Positions 19,178 through 33,000 of a stretch of DNA of 64,000 nucleotides are shown here, piece after piece; within the stretch, counting starts at the first letter, position 1; every line of letters starts with the position of its first letter. Origin of the DNA: Gimesia fumaroli (GTDB lineage Bacteria > Planctomycetota > Planctomycetia > Planctomycetales > Planctomycetaceae); the NCBI RefSeq assembly GCF_007754425.1, contig NZ_CP037452.1, positions 3,137,164 through 3,201,163 of the forward strand, given 5' to 3'. The position numbers and the translations under genes were made by a program. The notes under the pieces are model-generated. The model ran no database searches. It had not been told where the DNA came from and saw only the letters and a list, made by a program, of their open reading frames with translations.

Positions 19178-19702
19178 TTATTCTTCTGCCGTTTCTGATT
19201 CGGAACTGTTTTGCTCTTCCTCTTCCAGTTTGGAAATCTGATCGCGGAGCGAGGCGGCCGCTTCGTAATTTTCTTCCGCGACCGCAGCGGTCAACTCGCG
19301 ACGGAGTTTGATCAGGTCGTATTGCTGCTGGCTCGACGTCGGTGCTCGCTTGGGGAATTTGCCGATATGGACACATTCGCCGTGAATATTTTCCAGGAGC
19401 TGAATCAGCGGCTCACGGAAGGCGATGTAATCGTGCGGACAGCCGAGCCGCCCTTCACTGCGAAATTCCTGAAAGGTGATGCCGCAATTCGGGCACTCCA
19501 GCTCTTCGTCGAGTTCCAGATCCTGCGAGTTGAGCTCGATGAGTGTGGCTTCGTCCTGCGGTTCCCATTCGTCCTGCGGGGCTTGGCCGCTGATATATTC
19601 CTGGAAATGATCTTCACAGAAATGCAGCGCCTGTGCCTGTCCGCTCTGAATTTCGGTCAGGTGGTAGACGGCCGGTTTATTACAGACTTTACATTTTTTC
19701 AT
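19178..19702 (-). CDS. McsA-like zinc-binding UVR-domain protein
   Basis: The 174-residue product has an N-terminal zinc module (C4xxC7 with C29 and H32 nearby), a second CPNC at 70-73 with C88, and a C-terminal UvrB/UvrC (UVR) motif at about 127-160 (YDLIKLRRELTAAVAEENYE). This architecture matches McsA, the activator of the protein-arginine kinase McsB that tags proteins for Clp proteolysis. mcsB is not in this window. The ATG at 19702 (MKKCKVCNKPA) is chosen over a start 15 codons upstream. Confidence 0.8.
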   Translation of the reverse strand: MKKCKVCNKPAVYHLTEIQSGQAQALHFCEDHFQEYISGQAPQDEWEPQDEATLIELNSQDLELDEELECPNCGITFQEFRSEGRLGCPHDYIAFREPLIQLLENIHGECVHIGKFPKRAPTSSQQQYDLIKLRRELTAAVAEENYEAAASLRDQISKLEEEEQNSSESETAEE

Positions 19703-19813
19703 GGTCGAGACTTTATCAGATACCGGACAAATGAGGAAATTCACCAACGCAAATGAATCACGTCTGAATTTATTCTATACGAACCGGTAAAGCGGCTCAA
19801 TCGCGATTCCGGT

Positions 19814-20197
19814 TTATTCCGGATGATCCGACGGTGATTCGCCGATCGCGATGATGCTGCAGGCTTGAATGACGTTCAGCCCGAGTTCTTTGGCACGGGC
19901 GAGTAAGTCCGGGCTTTCACTGCCGGGATTGAACCAGACTTCGTTTGCCCCGCGGTTGCGAATCTGTTCCAGCAGCTGAATCCCGACTTCGGGGGGCACA
20001 TACACGCTGATCCGGTCGAGTTGTTTTGACGGGACTTGTTCCAGGCTGGGGTAGGCGGTTAATCCTTCGATACTCGATTCGGTAGGATGAACGGGGTACA
20101 CATCATAACCCTGTTTTAGATGAGCGCGGACCGATTTGTTTCCGTATTTCTGTCGGTCCGCACTGGCTCCAATAATGGCAACGGTTGGCTTGCCCAT
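19814..20197 (-). CDS. CoA-binding domain protein (YccU-like)
   Basis: This 127-residue single-domain protein has a Rossmann-like CoA-binding fold. Visible features are VAIIGASADRQKYGNKSVR at the nucleotide-binding loop, YPVHPTESSIEGL in the centre and VWFNPGSESPDL near the end. It matches the CoA_binding_2 family in length and motif order. The biochemical role of the family is not established. It is followed downstream on the same strand by the McsA-like gene and preceded by the DUF6807 gene, 8 bases away, so it may be co-transcribed with the latter. Confidence 0.85.
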   Translation of the reverse strand: MGKPTVAIIGASADRQKYGNKSVRAHLKQGYDVYPVHPTESSIEGLTAYPSLEQVPSKQLDRISVYVPPEVGIQLLEQIRNRGANEVWFNPGSESPDLLARAKELGLNVIQACSIIAIGESPSDHPE

Positions 20198-20205
20198 GTG
20201 AAATC

Positions 20206-21201
20206 CTATTTCTTCAGAGAAGCGGCAAATTCATCATAGCGTTTCTGGATCTCTGCCTGTGTGGGAGTCTTCCCTTCGCTGACAATCACCCGGTATTTCA
20301 TTTCCAGTGGCTTGCTTTCATCAAACTTGGTATCAAAGAAAGCACCGAAACGGCCGTAGGGACGTTCGGAATAACGCGATGGTTTGGGAACGCCGGGATC
20401 TTCCATGTATTCGACATTGTAATGTTTGCCATCAATGCCGTACGACATTTCGAACCAGCCCAGATTGATGTGACCGTTGGGATCGGTTTTGTCGGAGACC
20501 TGAAACGGTGCGAGCTGTTGGGGGAACCCTTCGGGGCGGACATACTTTGCGTTGTTAGATTCTGCGACGGGCTGGGCTGCACGATACTGGAAGCCAGCGT
20601 GCTGTCGGTCGCCGTCGAGAATGATTTCTCCCCGTTTGCTTTCGAGTCTGGTCTGCCAGTCGATCTGCCAGGCGGGAATTTTGGAGTTGGGGACTTTGAT
20701 TGGTGTGACAGTGACAGTGCGAGTTTCCACGATGACGGGTTTGCCTTTCGCATCATTCCAGTGAATTTCCGATGTCATCGTGCCGGATTCGGGTCCACCT
20801 TTCATCTCGATCATTTTCGCGTGTCGCAGATGCGCCCCGTTTTTGCAGTGCCAGAAGTCGAGCTGTTTGCCATCAAATTTCGTTTTGTTCCAACCAACAT
20901 ACAGTCCGCGGTGATGCGTGTATTTTCCGCCGGGACCTTTGGTGATGATGGCTTTGCTGCCTGGCCCATAGACGTGGTGGAAGACTTTGTAGGTATCGTG
21001 AAAGCTTTCTGCGGAAGAATCATCGTACGGATAAACGTACTGCAGAACCGGGGTGCCATTGAAATAGAGATCGGCGACTTTTTTCACGGGCTGATCTTTC
21101 CAGGTGAAACCGGGTTTCTCCTCTGCGTTCGCTGCTGAGATGAATGTGAGCAGCGTCATCATTGCTGAGAGGGTGATAGAGAATGCAGAAAAACGTTTCA
21201 T
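20206..21201 (-). CDS. Exported PmoA-like protein (DUF6807)
   Basis: The 331-residue protein has a signal peptide (about 1-25, MKRFSAFSITLSAMM) and the conserved blocks of the planctomycete/Bacteroidetes DUF6807 family, often labelled 'methane oxygenase PmoA': FTWKDQP, VYPYDDSSAESFHDTYKVFH, HHRGLYVGWNK and HAGFQYRAA. Despite that label, the family has no demonstrated methane monooxygenase activity and usually sits in carbohydrate-use contexts. The start at 21201 is preferred over an extension to 21309, which would run into the upstream terminator. A Tat-exported Gfo/Idh/MocA gene lies upstream on the same strand. Confidence 0.8.
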   Translation of the reverse strand: MKRFSAFSITLSAMMTLLTFISAANAEEKPGFTWKDQPVKKVADLYFNGTPVLQYVYPYDDSSAESFHDTYKVFHHVYGPGSKAIITKGPGGKYTHHRGLYVGWNKTKFDGKQLDFWHCKNGAHLRHAKMIEMKGGPESGTMTSEIHWNDAKGKPVIVETRTVTVTPIKVPNSKIPAWQIDWQTRLESKRGEIILDGDRQHAGFQYRAAQPVAESNNAKYVRPEGFPQQLAPFQVSDKTDPNGHINLGWFEMSYGIDGKHYNVEYMEDPGVPKPSRYSERPYGRFGAFFDTKFDESKPLEMKYRVIVSEGKTPTQAEIQKRYDEFAASLKK

Positions 21202-21262
21202 GGTGAGATCCGTAGAACTAAAAGTGAAAAAGAATCTGGTTTGTGAATCTAAATGATACGTG

Positions 21263-21298
21263 AAAAAATTCCCGCGTTCCAGGGAGGAACGCGGGAAT
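21263..21298 (-). terminator. Intrinsic terminator after the Gfo/Idh/MocA gene
   Basis: On the minus strand, a 13-bp perfect stem (ATTCCCGCGTTCC with GGAACGCGGGAAT, five-base loop) runs directly into TTTTTT. It lies between the Gfo/Idh/MocA stop codon and the DUF6807 start, so the two genes are probably separate or attenuated transcription units. Confidence 0.85.
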
Positions 21299-21318
21299 GG
21301 AGTTGTCAAACCGTCTGA

Positions 21319-22815
21319 TTAACCGGCGTTGGAATTTGGATCGTTCTTAGGAGGTTTTCCGTCGATCCAGGGACCAGCCAGAGACATGTAGGCGGGTTCT
21401 TCCAGAAGACTGCCTTTGTCGCCTGCTTTCCAGCCGGGGATGTGCTTGGGTTTCTGCCGTGCCTTGGACATGGCTTCCCATTTCTTGGACCAACTTCCAT
21501 CACCATCGGTGATTTCCTGCGTATCTGTATCGAATTGGTAAACTTTACCATTGCGATAGCTGTTGGAACCCATATTCACAACGGCGATGGCAGCAGCACC
21601 GAGATCAGGCGGGTTGTTACACTTGCTCTGATCGTTGGCCTGCATTGCTTCGACCCAGTTTTTGAAGTGAGCGTAGGTTGTGTCTTTGATTTGAGCGACA
21701 TCAATTCGCTGTTGTTTCAAAGAACTGTCACGCGTTACTTGAGGGCGTTCGGGGATAAAGTCGTATCCGTCGAAGCCTTCACCGTTACCGAAGACAAACG
21801 AACCATTGTGCCCGCGAATGATCTGCTTGATACGGGTTTCCTGGTTACACATGGTGGCGTTGATCAACCCTTGCACGCCTTCGTTGAAGTCGGCAGCAAC
21901 TGTGGCGACATCGGGAACATCACGGCCATCATATTCCAGATAGAGCCCCCCTGCACCAACAACACGACCGGGATAACGCAGTCCGGTTGCTTTTAACATG
22001 GCGGTGGTTCTGTGAACGAACAGGTCAGTAAACATACCGGAGCCGAATGGCCAGAAACGACGCCACTGGGCATAAACAGCGCGGTCGAACGGCTGATATT
22101 CTGCCAGGCCTTCTTTGGTACCCAGCCAGAGGTTCCAGTCGATGTTTTTAGGATTCATCTCTTTTTTCAGAGCATAATACCGCCACTGTCCCATTGACGA
22201 GTTGCGGAAGTATTCGGTCTGGAATTGAAGGACTTTCCCCAGTTGTCCATCCTGCAGTCGTGCCCGGACATCGTCCCAGACAGGCAGACTGGTAGACTGG
22301 ACGCCAACCTGCATGATCTTGCCGGTTTTTTTCCAGGTTTCGACGACGGCCAGCGCTTCTTCGACTTTTTTCGTCATTGGTTTTTCACAATAGACGTTCA
22401 GGCCAGCGTTCATGGCGTCAATGGTTTGTTTGGCGTGCCAGTGGTCGGGAGTACCGATGGCGACAGCATCCAGTTTTTCTTTTTCGAGCATATCACGGTA
22501 GTCGACATATTTGGCGACATCGTTGCCCAGCTCTTTTTTGATGTAGTTGGCGGTTCGGTCACGGTGTTCTGAATAAACGTCTGATACGGCGACCAGTTCG
22601 ATATTCATCCCATCTTTCTTCAACTGAACCAATTTTTTGACGTGAGCACCAAAGCCGCGTCCACCCGGCCCAATAAATCCAATGCGAATGGTTTCGTTGC
22701 TATTTCCGGCTCCCAAAGCAGGTGCGGTTGCCAGACCGGCGATCGTGCTGGCAGCAGCGGCTGTCGTTCCTGATGTTTTCAGGAAATCTCTTCGATTGAT
22801 GGGGCTTTGATCCAT
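21319..22815 (-). CDS. Tat-exported Gfo/Idh/MocA family oxidoreductase
   Basis: The 498-residue protein begins with a twin-arginine signal (NRRDFLKTSG at 7-16, then an Ala-rich segment). It continues with a Rossmann NAD(P) motif IRIGFIGPGGRGFG, TPDHWHAKQTIDAMNAG and the family hallmark YCEKPMTKKVEEAL. Planctomycetes have many exported members of this family, usually with unknown sugar substrates. It is followed on the same strand by the DUF6807 gene beyond a terminator; the two families often co-occur in carbohydrate loci. Confidence 0.9.
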   Translation of the reverse strand: MDQSPINRRDFLKTSGTTAAAASTIAGLATAPALGAGNSNETIRIGFIGPGGRGFGAHVKKLVQLKKDGMNIELVAVSDVYSEHRDRTANYIKKELGNDVAKYVDYRDMLEKEKLDAVAIGTPDHWHAKQTIDAMNAGLNVYCEKPMTKKVEEALAVVETWKKTGKIMQVGVQSTSLPVWDDVRARLQDGQLGKVLQFQTEYFRNSSMGQWRYYALKKEMNPKNIDWNLWLGTKEGLAEYQPFDRAVYAQWRRFWPFGSGMFTDLFVHRTTAMLKATGLRYPGRVVGAGGLYLEYDGRDVPDVATVAADFNEGVQGLINATMCNQETRIKQIIRGHNGSFVFGNGEGFDGYDFIPERPQVTRDSSLKQQRIDVAQIKDTTYAHFKNWVEAMQANDQSKCNNPPDLGAAAIAVVNMGSNSYRNGKVYQFDTDTQEITDGDGSWSKKWEAMSKARQKPKHIPGWKAGDKGSLLEEPAYMSLAGPWIDGKPPKNDPNSNAG

Positions 22816-23093
22816 TTCGTTATCTCCAGTTATTTAATAAAGTGAGTCTGTTACTGGATGGCATCAAGGGACGGCGATACCAAAGTGTTCAATACTTTAT
22901 GGTGAGCACCCTCTGGTGCAGCGGGGGAAGGAGAGGGATACACTCTCCTTACGCCTAATAGTAGCAATATTGAGGGCCAGATGGTACTTATCACTCTACA
23001 TTTTCTGAATTGTTGCCGATTCAATTGATACAGCCTGTTATGAGTACCGGGCAGAGTGATTTTCTAAATAAAGGCAATAAATTGTTGGGTTAA

Positions 23094-24032
23094 GTGGTGT
23101 TTATACGTGAATTAGAAGGATTCAACGCCTGTCGGGGAGGTATTGTCTCAATCGGCAATTTTGATGGCGTGCATCGTGGGCACCAACTGATGATTCAGAC
23201 ATTGGTTCACCAGGCCCGGTGTGAAGATCTGCCCGCGATTGTGTTCACGTTTGATCCACATCCGATTCAACTCCTCCGCCCGGAGCACGCCCCGCCGGAA
23301 TTAATGGGCATTGAAGAGCGTGCCGCCATCCTGAAGAGCCTGGGTGTTGATTGTGTGATTGCCTACCCGACTAATCGGGCGTTACTAAATTTGAGTGCCG
23401 AAGAGTTCTTTCAACAGGTTTTATGCGATCAGCTGCAGGCAAAGGGACTGGTGGAAGGTCCCAACTTTTATTTTGGCAAAAACCGCGCGGGTGATGTCAA
23501 GCTGTTGCAGACTCTGTGTGAAAATGCCGGGATGTCTTTTAAAGTGGTCGAACCGAGCTTATGTGACACGCAGATGATTTCTTCCTCGGAAGTCCGCAAA
23601 GCCATTCAAGCCGGAGACGTTGTGCTGGCGGAAAAAATGTTGGGGCGGCCTTATCGGATCAAAGGAACTGTGGTGCATGGTGCCGAGAGGGGAAGAAAGC
23701 TGGGATTCCCGACAGCCAACTTGAGTCAGGTGGCGACTCTCTTACCTGCCGATGGCGTGTATTGTGGATTTGGGATTGTAGGCGGACAGCGCTATCCAGC
23801 GGCGGTTCATATTGGTGCGAATCCGACGTTTCACAACTCGGAAACAAAGGTAGAAGTGCATTTGATCGGTTTCTCAAAAGAAATATACGATCAAACATTG
23901 GAGGTCGAGTTGATCGAACGCTTACGCGGTACCCAGACGTTTTCTGATGCCGAAGCACTCAAAACTCAGTTGGCGATTGACGTTGATTCAGCAAAAAAGC
24001 AGCTCAAGCAATGGAATGCCACCCCGGATTAA
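23094..24032 (+). CDS. ribF: Bifunctional riboflavin kinase/FAD synthetase RibF
   Basis: The 312-residue protein has the N-terminal FMN adenylyltransferase domain with GNFDGVHRGHQ (21-31), FTFDPHP (51-57) and ISSSEVRKAI (about 162-171). The C-terminal riboflavin kinase domain contains GRPYRIKGTVVHG, GRKLGFPTANL and VHIGANPTF. Together they convert riboflavin to FMN and FAD in the cytosol. The start is a GTG; a second GTG one codon later is equally possible. The NrnA-like gene follows 72 bases downstream. Confidence 0.93.
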   Translation: MVFIRELEGFNACRGGIVSIGNFDGVHRGHQLMIQTLVHQARCEDLPAIVFTFDPHPIQLLRPEHAPPELMGIEERAAILKSLGVDCVIAYPTNRALLNLSAEEFFQQVLCDQLQAKGLVEGPNFYFGKNRAGDVKLLQTLCENAGMSFKVVEPSLCDTQMISSSEVRKAIQAGDVVLAEKMLGRPYRIKGTVVHGAERGRKLGFPTANLSQVATLLPADGVYCGFGIVGGQRYPAAVHIGANPTFHNSETKVEVHLIGFSKEIYDQTLEVELIERLRGTQTFSDAEALKTQLAIDVDSAKKQLKQWNATPD

Positions 24033-24104
24033 CCTAAGATGTCTCAATGACAAAGTGGAACCAGATACTGGAATTGGCAGGAACACGCAGCGCAGGAAAT
24101 ATGA

Positions 24105-25103
24105 ATGAGCAGTATTAACTGGACTCCCCTTTGTGAAATCATCGAGGCACATCAAAAGATCCTCCTTTCCTGCCATGTGCGGCCTGATGCGGATGCTCTG
24201 GGTTCTGAGTTGGCGTTAGCCGGTTTTTTGAAAGAGCTGGGTAAAGAAGTTCGCGTGATCAACCCGTCAGCGCATCCCAAAAGCCTGGACTTTCTAGTGC
24301 AGGATAACGAAGTTCGCTATGTGGGTGATGGTGTGACGACGGAGGACTTTGAATGGGCCGAAGTGCATATCATCCTTGATACGAGTGCCTGGTCGCAGTT
24401 ACCCGGACTGGCAAATTTCTATCGTAAAACAGATTCGAAGAAAGTGGTGATTGATCATCACGTCAGTTCTGATTCACTGGGCGCGGAAGAATTCAAAGAC
24501 ATTACTTCGCCGGCAGCGGGTTGTCTCGTGTTTGATCTGGGTAAAGCCCTCAATTGTACGTTGACGCCGGAAATTGCGACTTTACTTTATGCCGCGATTG
24601 CCACTGATACTGGGTGGTTTCGTTTTCCCTCCACGACCAGTTACACGATGCAGATCATCAGTGAGTTGATTAAGGCGGGCGCAGAACCACATCAGATTTA
24701 TGAGCTGTTGTACGAACAGAACAGTCTGCCACAATTAAAACTGATGGGGCGTGTACTGGATAAAGTGCAGACTGATTTCGACGGGCAGCTGGCTTATACG
24801 ATCGTCAGTTGTGAAGACTTTAGTGCGACGGGAACCACGCCCGTAGATACGGAAGGACTGGTTAATTACTGTCTGACGCTGGCTGGGACTCAGGCAGCAT
24901 TTATCGCCGTCGAACAGCGGAGCCGGCAGGTCAAAATCAGTTTTCGCAGTCGATCTGCATGGGATATTTCCAAAATTGCAGAATCGTTTGGTGGCGGCGG
25001 ACATCGTCAGGCATCGGGGGCTATGCTCAATGGACCGCTTTCTTCAGCTGTCACGAAAGTCCTTGCCAAATTCCGTGAGATGTTTGACACGATTGAGAAA
25101 TAA
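24105..25103 (+). CDS. DHH/DHHA1 phosphoesterase (NrnA-like)
   Basis: The 332-residue protein has DHH family motifs: CHVRPDADALGSELAL (about 23-38), ILDTSAWSQL, VIDHHVSSD and AAIATDTGWFR. The C-terminal DHHA1 motif is FGGGGHRQASGA. Family members include NrnA, a bifunctional nanoRNase and pAp phosphatase with two Mn ions. It probably degrades short oligoribonucleotides, dinucleotides or pAp in the cytosol. It follows ribF on the same strand. Confidence 0.88.
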   Translation: MSSINWTPLCEIIEAHQKILLSCHVRPDADALGSELALAGFLKELGKEVRVINPSAHPKSLDFLVQDNEVRYVGDGVTTEDFEWAEVHIILDTSAWSQLPGLANFYRKTDSKKVVIDHHVSSDSLGAEEFKDITSPAAGCLVFDLGKALNCTLTPEIATLLYAAIATDTGWFRFPSTTSYTMQIISELIKAGAEPHQIYELLYEQNSLPQLKLMGRVLDKVQTDFDGQLAYTIVSCEDFSATGTTPVDTEGLVNYCLTLAGTQAAFIAVEQRSRQVKISFRSRSAWDISKIAESFGGGGHRQASGAMLNGPLSSAVTKVLAKFREMFDTIEK

Positions 25104-25120
25104 CCGTTTGTATTTCTCAA
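25093..25120. repeat. Inverted repeat at the end of the nrnA-like gene
   Basis: A perfect 10-bp inverted repeat (TTGAGAAATA and TATTTCTCAA, eight-base loop) overlaps the stop codon. It lacks a strong T tract, so it may be a weak terminator or a 3'-end stabiliser. Confidence 0.45.
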
Positions 25121-25230
25121 ATTTCTCAGTGATCTCCACGGCGATTTGATTGCTCTTGCTCCGTGGCTGATATAGCATAAATGATATCAAACTATCTTAA
25201 TCTATTTATTCCTGCCACTGAGGGTAATCG

Positions 25231-28281
<3,051 letters not shown>

Positions 28282-28348
28282 ATCAAGACGTGAAACACTG
28301 AATTAGCAGGCACTCTGAAATAATAGACCCAGATTCCGATACTCTTCC

Positions 28349-28360
28349 AAGGAGGTGATC
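28349..28360 (+). promoter_or_regulatory. Strong ribosome binding site of the S41 peptidase gene
   Basis: The sequence AAGGAGGTGATC is fully complementary to the 16S rRNA 3' end. It lies close to two alternative starts, GTG at 28363 and ATG at 28366. Either start is acceptable; ATG is used here. Confidence 0.75.
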
Positions 28361-28365
28361 GTGTG

Positions 28366-30003
28366 ATGGCAGGACCTGTTACAAAAAGTGTGTTGTTACG
28401 AAAACGAAGTGGTGTTTCGTTAGGAGCCCTGTTGTTGGCATTGTTGCTGACAACTGGGGTAAAACCAGCGGTTGCAGAAGATCTAAGTAAGAAATATCCA
28501 GCCAGTCCGGATTTTTCAAAGCAGCCTCGTAGCTATAGTACGGCAACTGAGAAAGAGGACGTTTGGAGTCTTTCGTCTTTTGATTTCAAATTAGCGGACA
28601 GTTTCGAAGTCAAACTTGGAGCCGCGCAGGTTGTCTTGGGACGTCATGATAAGAATGTCCTGTGGGCCGCTGTTTTTCCCGATGAGCCCGGGGAAATTGT
28701 GACAGCCAGCGCAGGCAAAGGAGAACACGTAACTAGCGTCTGGTTACGTTTTCATCCGGCACGTGTGGGAGAATTGTTTCCCGCGAACACAGTTGTCAAG
28801 CAGGGAAACGCTGCACTGGTCAAACAGGCAAATGGATTAGCCTCTCACAAAATGAGATCAAGCTGGCACAAGAACGGTAGACCGATGGTTCCGCTCCTTG
28901 AATCCATCATTATTGATCTGGAGACGAAAGAAGGATCGCGGCGTTTCTATGTAATCGATACCAAACAGCAGACGGTGAAGTATGTGGATGCATTCCGTAA
29001 TCGGGTGCTTCCTGTTGTTATCCCGTTTAAGCCAGGTGCAGGAGCTGCCATTTTCGACAAAGTCTGGAATGCTTTCGATCGCGAGTACGCGATGTTTGTG
29101 ATCAAGCCGGACGTCAAATGGCAGAAGCTGCACGATCAGTATCGTCCCCGGGCTGTCGCAGCAAATACGAACTGTGAGCTGGCAGACATTCTCAATGAGA
29201 TGCTGGCGCATTTGAAAGATCTGCATGTCTACGTTCTGGTTGATGGTAAATATGTCAAAGGTTTCAATCGCGAGCGATTCTTTAATGCCAGCCCTGTCGC
29301 AGCGCCGCATCTGATCGGCCAGCTCAATCAAATAAGGGGAATGAGATGGGGGCGGACGAAAGACGGTATTGGCTATATCGCTGTAGACAGTTTATCAAAC
29401 GTTGCTTTGCCCGATGAGTTTGAAACGGCTCTGAAGCAAATGCATGGAACCCGCGGTCTGGTTCTGGATCTCCGTGCGAATGGAGGTGGCGCCGAACCGT
29501 TGGCGATGGAAATGGCAGGCTACTTTTTAGATCAGCCGCGACTGTATGCGATGCATCAGTATCGGAGTGGTCCTGAGCACAGCGACCTGGGGCCCAAACA
29601 GAAACGAACTTTTACTCCCAATGAGAATTGGTATTACCGGGGGCCAGTGGTTGTGCTTCAGGGAGAGAAAACAATGAGTTCTGCCGAAGCGTTTGTCCTG
29701 ATGCTGGCAGAATGCCCCAACGTGACCACGCTGGGTGATCGGACCGCCGGCTCCAGTGGGAATCCGCGCAAGATCGATGCTGGTGCGGGGATTATTGTGA
29801 ATCTGCCCCGCTGGATTCCCCTGGATGTCAACGGAAAATCCTTTGATACCGTGGGCGTTCCACCCGATATCAAAGTGCAGGCGGCCCCCAATGAATTTAC
29901 AAGAACCGAAGACCCCGTGCTGACTGCTGCTTTAAAACGGCTGCGAAAACAAGTTCAAGATCAATCAGAAGGTTCCAAAGAATCGCTGATTCCTCGTAAA
30001 TAA
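28366..30003 (+). CDS. Exported S41-family peptidase (tricorn core/C-terminal processing type)
   Basis: The 545-residue protein has a hydrophobic signal segment (about 15-38). The N-terminal half (about 40-225) is unassigned. The C-terminal half is an S41 peptidase domain, with KDGIGYIAVDSLSN, a strand-turn block GLVLDLRANGGGAEPLAMEM and the nucleophile region KTMSSAEAFVLML (Ser438/439). No PDZ domain is obvious. It would act outside the cytoplasm on C-terminal or unfolded segments. It follows the PVC cytochrome gene by about 80 bases and may share its transcript. Confidence 0.87.
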   Translation: MAGPVTKSVLLRKRSGVSLGALLLALLLTTGVKPAVAEDLSKKYPASPDFSKQPRSYSTATEKEDVWSLSSFDFKLADSFEVKLGAAQVVLGRHDKNVLWAAVFPDEPGEIVTASAGKGEHVTSVWLRFHPARVGELFPANTVVKQGNAALVKQANGLASHKMRSSWHKNGRPMVPLLESIIIDLETKEGSRRFYVIDTKQQTVKYVDAFRNRVLPVVIPFKPGAGAAIFDKVWNAFDREYAMFVIKPDVKWQKLHDQYRPRAVAANTNCELADILNEMLAHLKDLHVYVLVDGKYVKGFNRERFFNASPVAAPHLIGQLNQIRGMRWGRTKDGIGYIAVDSLSNVALPDEFETALKQMHGTRGLVLDLRANGGGAEPLAMEMAGYFLDQPRLYAMHQYRSGPEHSDLGPKQKRTFTPNENWYYRGPVVVLQGEKTMSSAEAFVLMLAECPNVTTLGDRTAGSSGNPRKIDAGAGIIVNLPRWIPLDVNGKSFDTVGVPPDIKVQAAPNEFTRTEDPVLTAALKRLRKQVQDQSEGSKESLIPRK

Positions 30004-30042
30004 TTTGCTCGAACTGCATTTACATTATTGGGGAAAGTCTGA

Positions 30043-33000
30043 TTATTTCATTTTCAGGACGCGTTCAATTTCTCGGCTTAGTAATGTGTATTGCATTTGA
30101 TTCATCATTTGAATCATCTCAGCTTCAGACGCATTCTCACCGGGCGGCCATTTGACACCGCTGGCCTCAGCCAGTTCTCTCATATAGGTCTCACGATTCT
30201 TCGATGGTTCCACATCACTCCGAAATGTGATCTTGCCATCTGTGTTGATCACGATCAGTGCCGGGTAACCCTGCACGCCGTATTTCTCACCAGTCACACT
30301 GTCCAGAATTGAAGTACCTCGATCAATTCCAGTGGGAATTGTCCATTGTTCACTCTGTTTCAATTTATTGATCTGACTCATTTCGCCGTCCGCGGTATGA
30401 ATGCCGAGAAAGACCACACCCTGCTTTGCAAATTTCTTTTCCAGTCTCTTCTGAGCGGGTATGGAAGTGACACAACCACTGCAGCTTAGTCCCCAGAAAT
30501 CGAGTACCACAACTTGTCCGCGATAGTCGGATAATTTGCGGGTACGCCCATCAGACCATTCTGCGATCTCCCACGTGGGGGCGATCTGCCCCACGGTTAG
30601 TGGTTTGGCCTTTTCTGCCTGGGTTGTCGTAGCAGATGAGAACTCCTTCAGGTGAATGGTCACTTCTCGATTTTCAGACTCATTATTACTGATCACCAGG
30701 TTGATCCATTTTATTTTCGTTCCCCAACGCACGGAAGCCCGAATTACGCCGCTGGGTAAGTCTTTTAGGATTGCCCGCCCATCGGTGGATGTGCGAACAA
30801 TTTGTCTTCTTAAAGCATAACTGTTTCCTGGTTCCACAATTGCTCCGGGGAGCGGTTTTCCCTGTTCATCCAGAACGCGTATTGGCAGTGAATAGCCGCG
30901 ATTGAGTGTGAGTGTTTTGAAGTCGATGGGGACAAAGTTTTTTGAAACAGCAATGCTTCTTGAATCCATGCCCGCATAACCTTTTTGGGTCAGAACTACT
31001 GAAAACTGCAGTTTATCAGCAGCTTGGTTTCCATAATCATAAATGGGAAAATCGAGTGAGAAGCTACCGTCGAGTGCACTTTTTGTTGAAACACCAGTAT
31101 CACCACTTCCGCCTCCCTGTGTGCCAGAGACCACTCCAACGCGTACCTCCGTTAACGGTTTTCCTTCCGCATCGACAACACGACCGACCAGCTTTTGATT
31201 GCCGACTGGTTTTGATGCCTTGGGGACAAATATGAGGAGCGGTACACCGTTATTGATCGTGGCAGTTCCATTTTTAATGGTTGCTTTCCTTCCTTCCTTG
31301 TCCATCATTTGTGTGGTGTTTGAATCAGGTAAACGCCTTAGAGCGACGACTTGAGAATTGTCAAAGCCAGGGGCGACGATCAACTCGGCTGACATATTGA
31401 CCAGAGTTAAAATATATTTACCGCTGGTACCAACCTCAGTCAGTTGGCCACGACCTTCTTCGTCCAGGTAATTCATGGAAGTCGCATTCGCTTTCTGGAA
31501 TGAGACTGGTTCTCCCTTCAGCCAGGCAGCCCGTTTCGCATCATCCGCAACCTCCTGCACAGAGGCCAACAATCGAACAGGTTGATCCTTGTTTTGCACG
31601 CCTAATTGTTGGCGTTGTTGTTGGTTGAGCTTGCCTTTCCAATGTACGTTCCAGACCGCTCCTGTTTGTGCCTGTAGATCATGATTCACAATCGGCTTCT
31701 CTGGAGTTGTCACTAAGGCTTGCATGGATTCTTCCGGCATGAGCCAATACCCGGGCTTTAATGTTGGAAACCAGAGTTGCACATTTCCTAAAGGTACCTC
31801 AATGCGATACCGCCCTGCTTCGTTCGTCGTTCCTTTGAGTACTCTCTTGTCAGGATCTGGTTCTGATGCCACCAGTATCTGGATTTCAGCATTCGTCACT
31901 GGCTTTCCAGTCTGAGTATCTTGCACGGTACCGGAAATGAAATACTGGTTTTGTTTCTTGTTGTCTGGCACTGTTTCTTTTTCAGGAGATGCTGTCGCAG
32001 GGGTCGGGCTGCTTTTTTCCTGAGTTTGTGCTACATCGCTTAAGCCGGTCACAAACAGGATCAGCAACAGGCCCATGGCAAGTGCTGACTTTGAGCGGCT
32101 GTCTTGAATTGGTGATGTTAGCTGATTGATGCGGACACGCAGCGCAGAACGTTTGCCCGCCATGGGGAGTGCAGCGACAGGTCCCTGTGTCTGCTGTGCC
32201 AGACGAATTAATAACTCACCATAATCATGACGTGCCTGCTCATCGAAATTGGTAACCGTTGCTGAATCGACAGCCAGTTCGATTTCACGGCGCATGCGGT
32301 TGCTGATCAGATAGACCAATGGGTTGAACCAGTGAACAGTGATTGCGATTCGACTGATGAGCATCAGTAAGACATCCTGTCGGTGAATGTGTTCCAGTTC
32401 ATGAATCACGATCGTCTGACGATCTTCTTCTGCGAAATCGGACCACAAGTTTAAGGGCAATAAAATGGTGGGCCGCCAGAATCCACAAGAGGACGGGCCT
32501 ATAGGATCGTTCGTAACGAAACAGCGAACCGGGAACCAATGTTGATTCCGTTTTTGTATCGCTTCAATCAGTTTAAGCAGACCTGCATCCTGGAGCTGTT
32601 CGCTGTTTTTGATGATGCGGGCCAGTATGATTCTGGAACCGATCCATCTGCAAAGGACAATACAACTGCCAGTCAACCAAAGATAAGTGAGGAGCCTGGA
32701 AACTAAAATGGGGGCATTGGTTCGGGACTCTTCAGATCGCGTGATTGAAGTCTGAGATACGCTGTACTCTTGAGCGGTCTCCGTTCGTGAGATCCGATGA
32801 TTTGGCTGAAGCGAATCCAAGGTTGGAATCAATCCGATGTCTCCGGTTCCAGAGAAAGAGATTGCGACTGCGGGAGTCGGATTTTGACTTTCGAAATTGA
32901 GTAAATAGAAGAGACTCAATCCACTAGCTGGAATCATTAATAAAACCAGACGAGCCAGTGGAATGGCCCACAAAAGCGCACGCCATTTGGGGGAAATCCA

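Noticed and set aside
20206-21201. A methane monooxygenase subunit, as the PmoA label implies
   Set aside because: The DUF6807 family is soluble and exported and shows no membrane helices or copper-site pattern of particulate methane monooxygenase.
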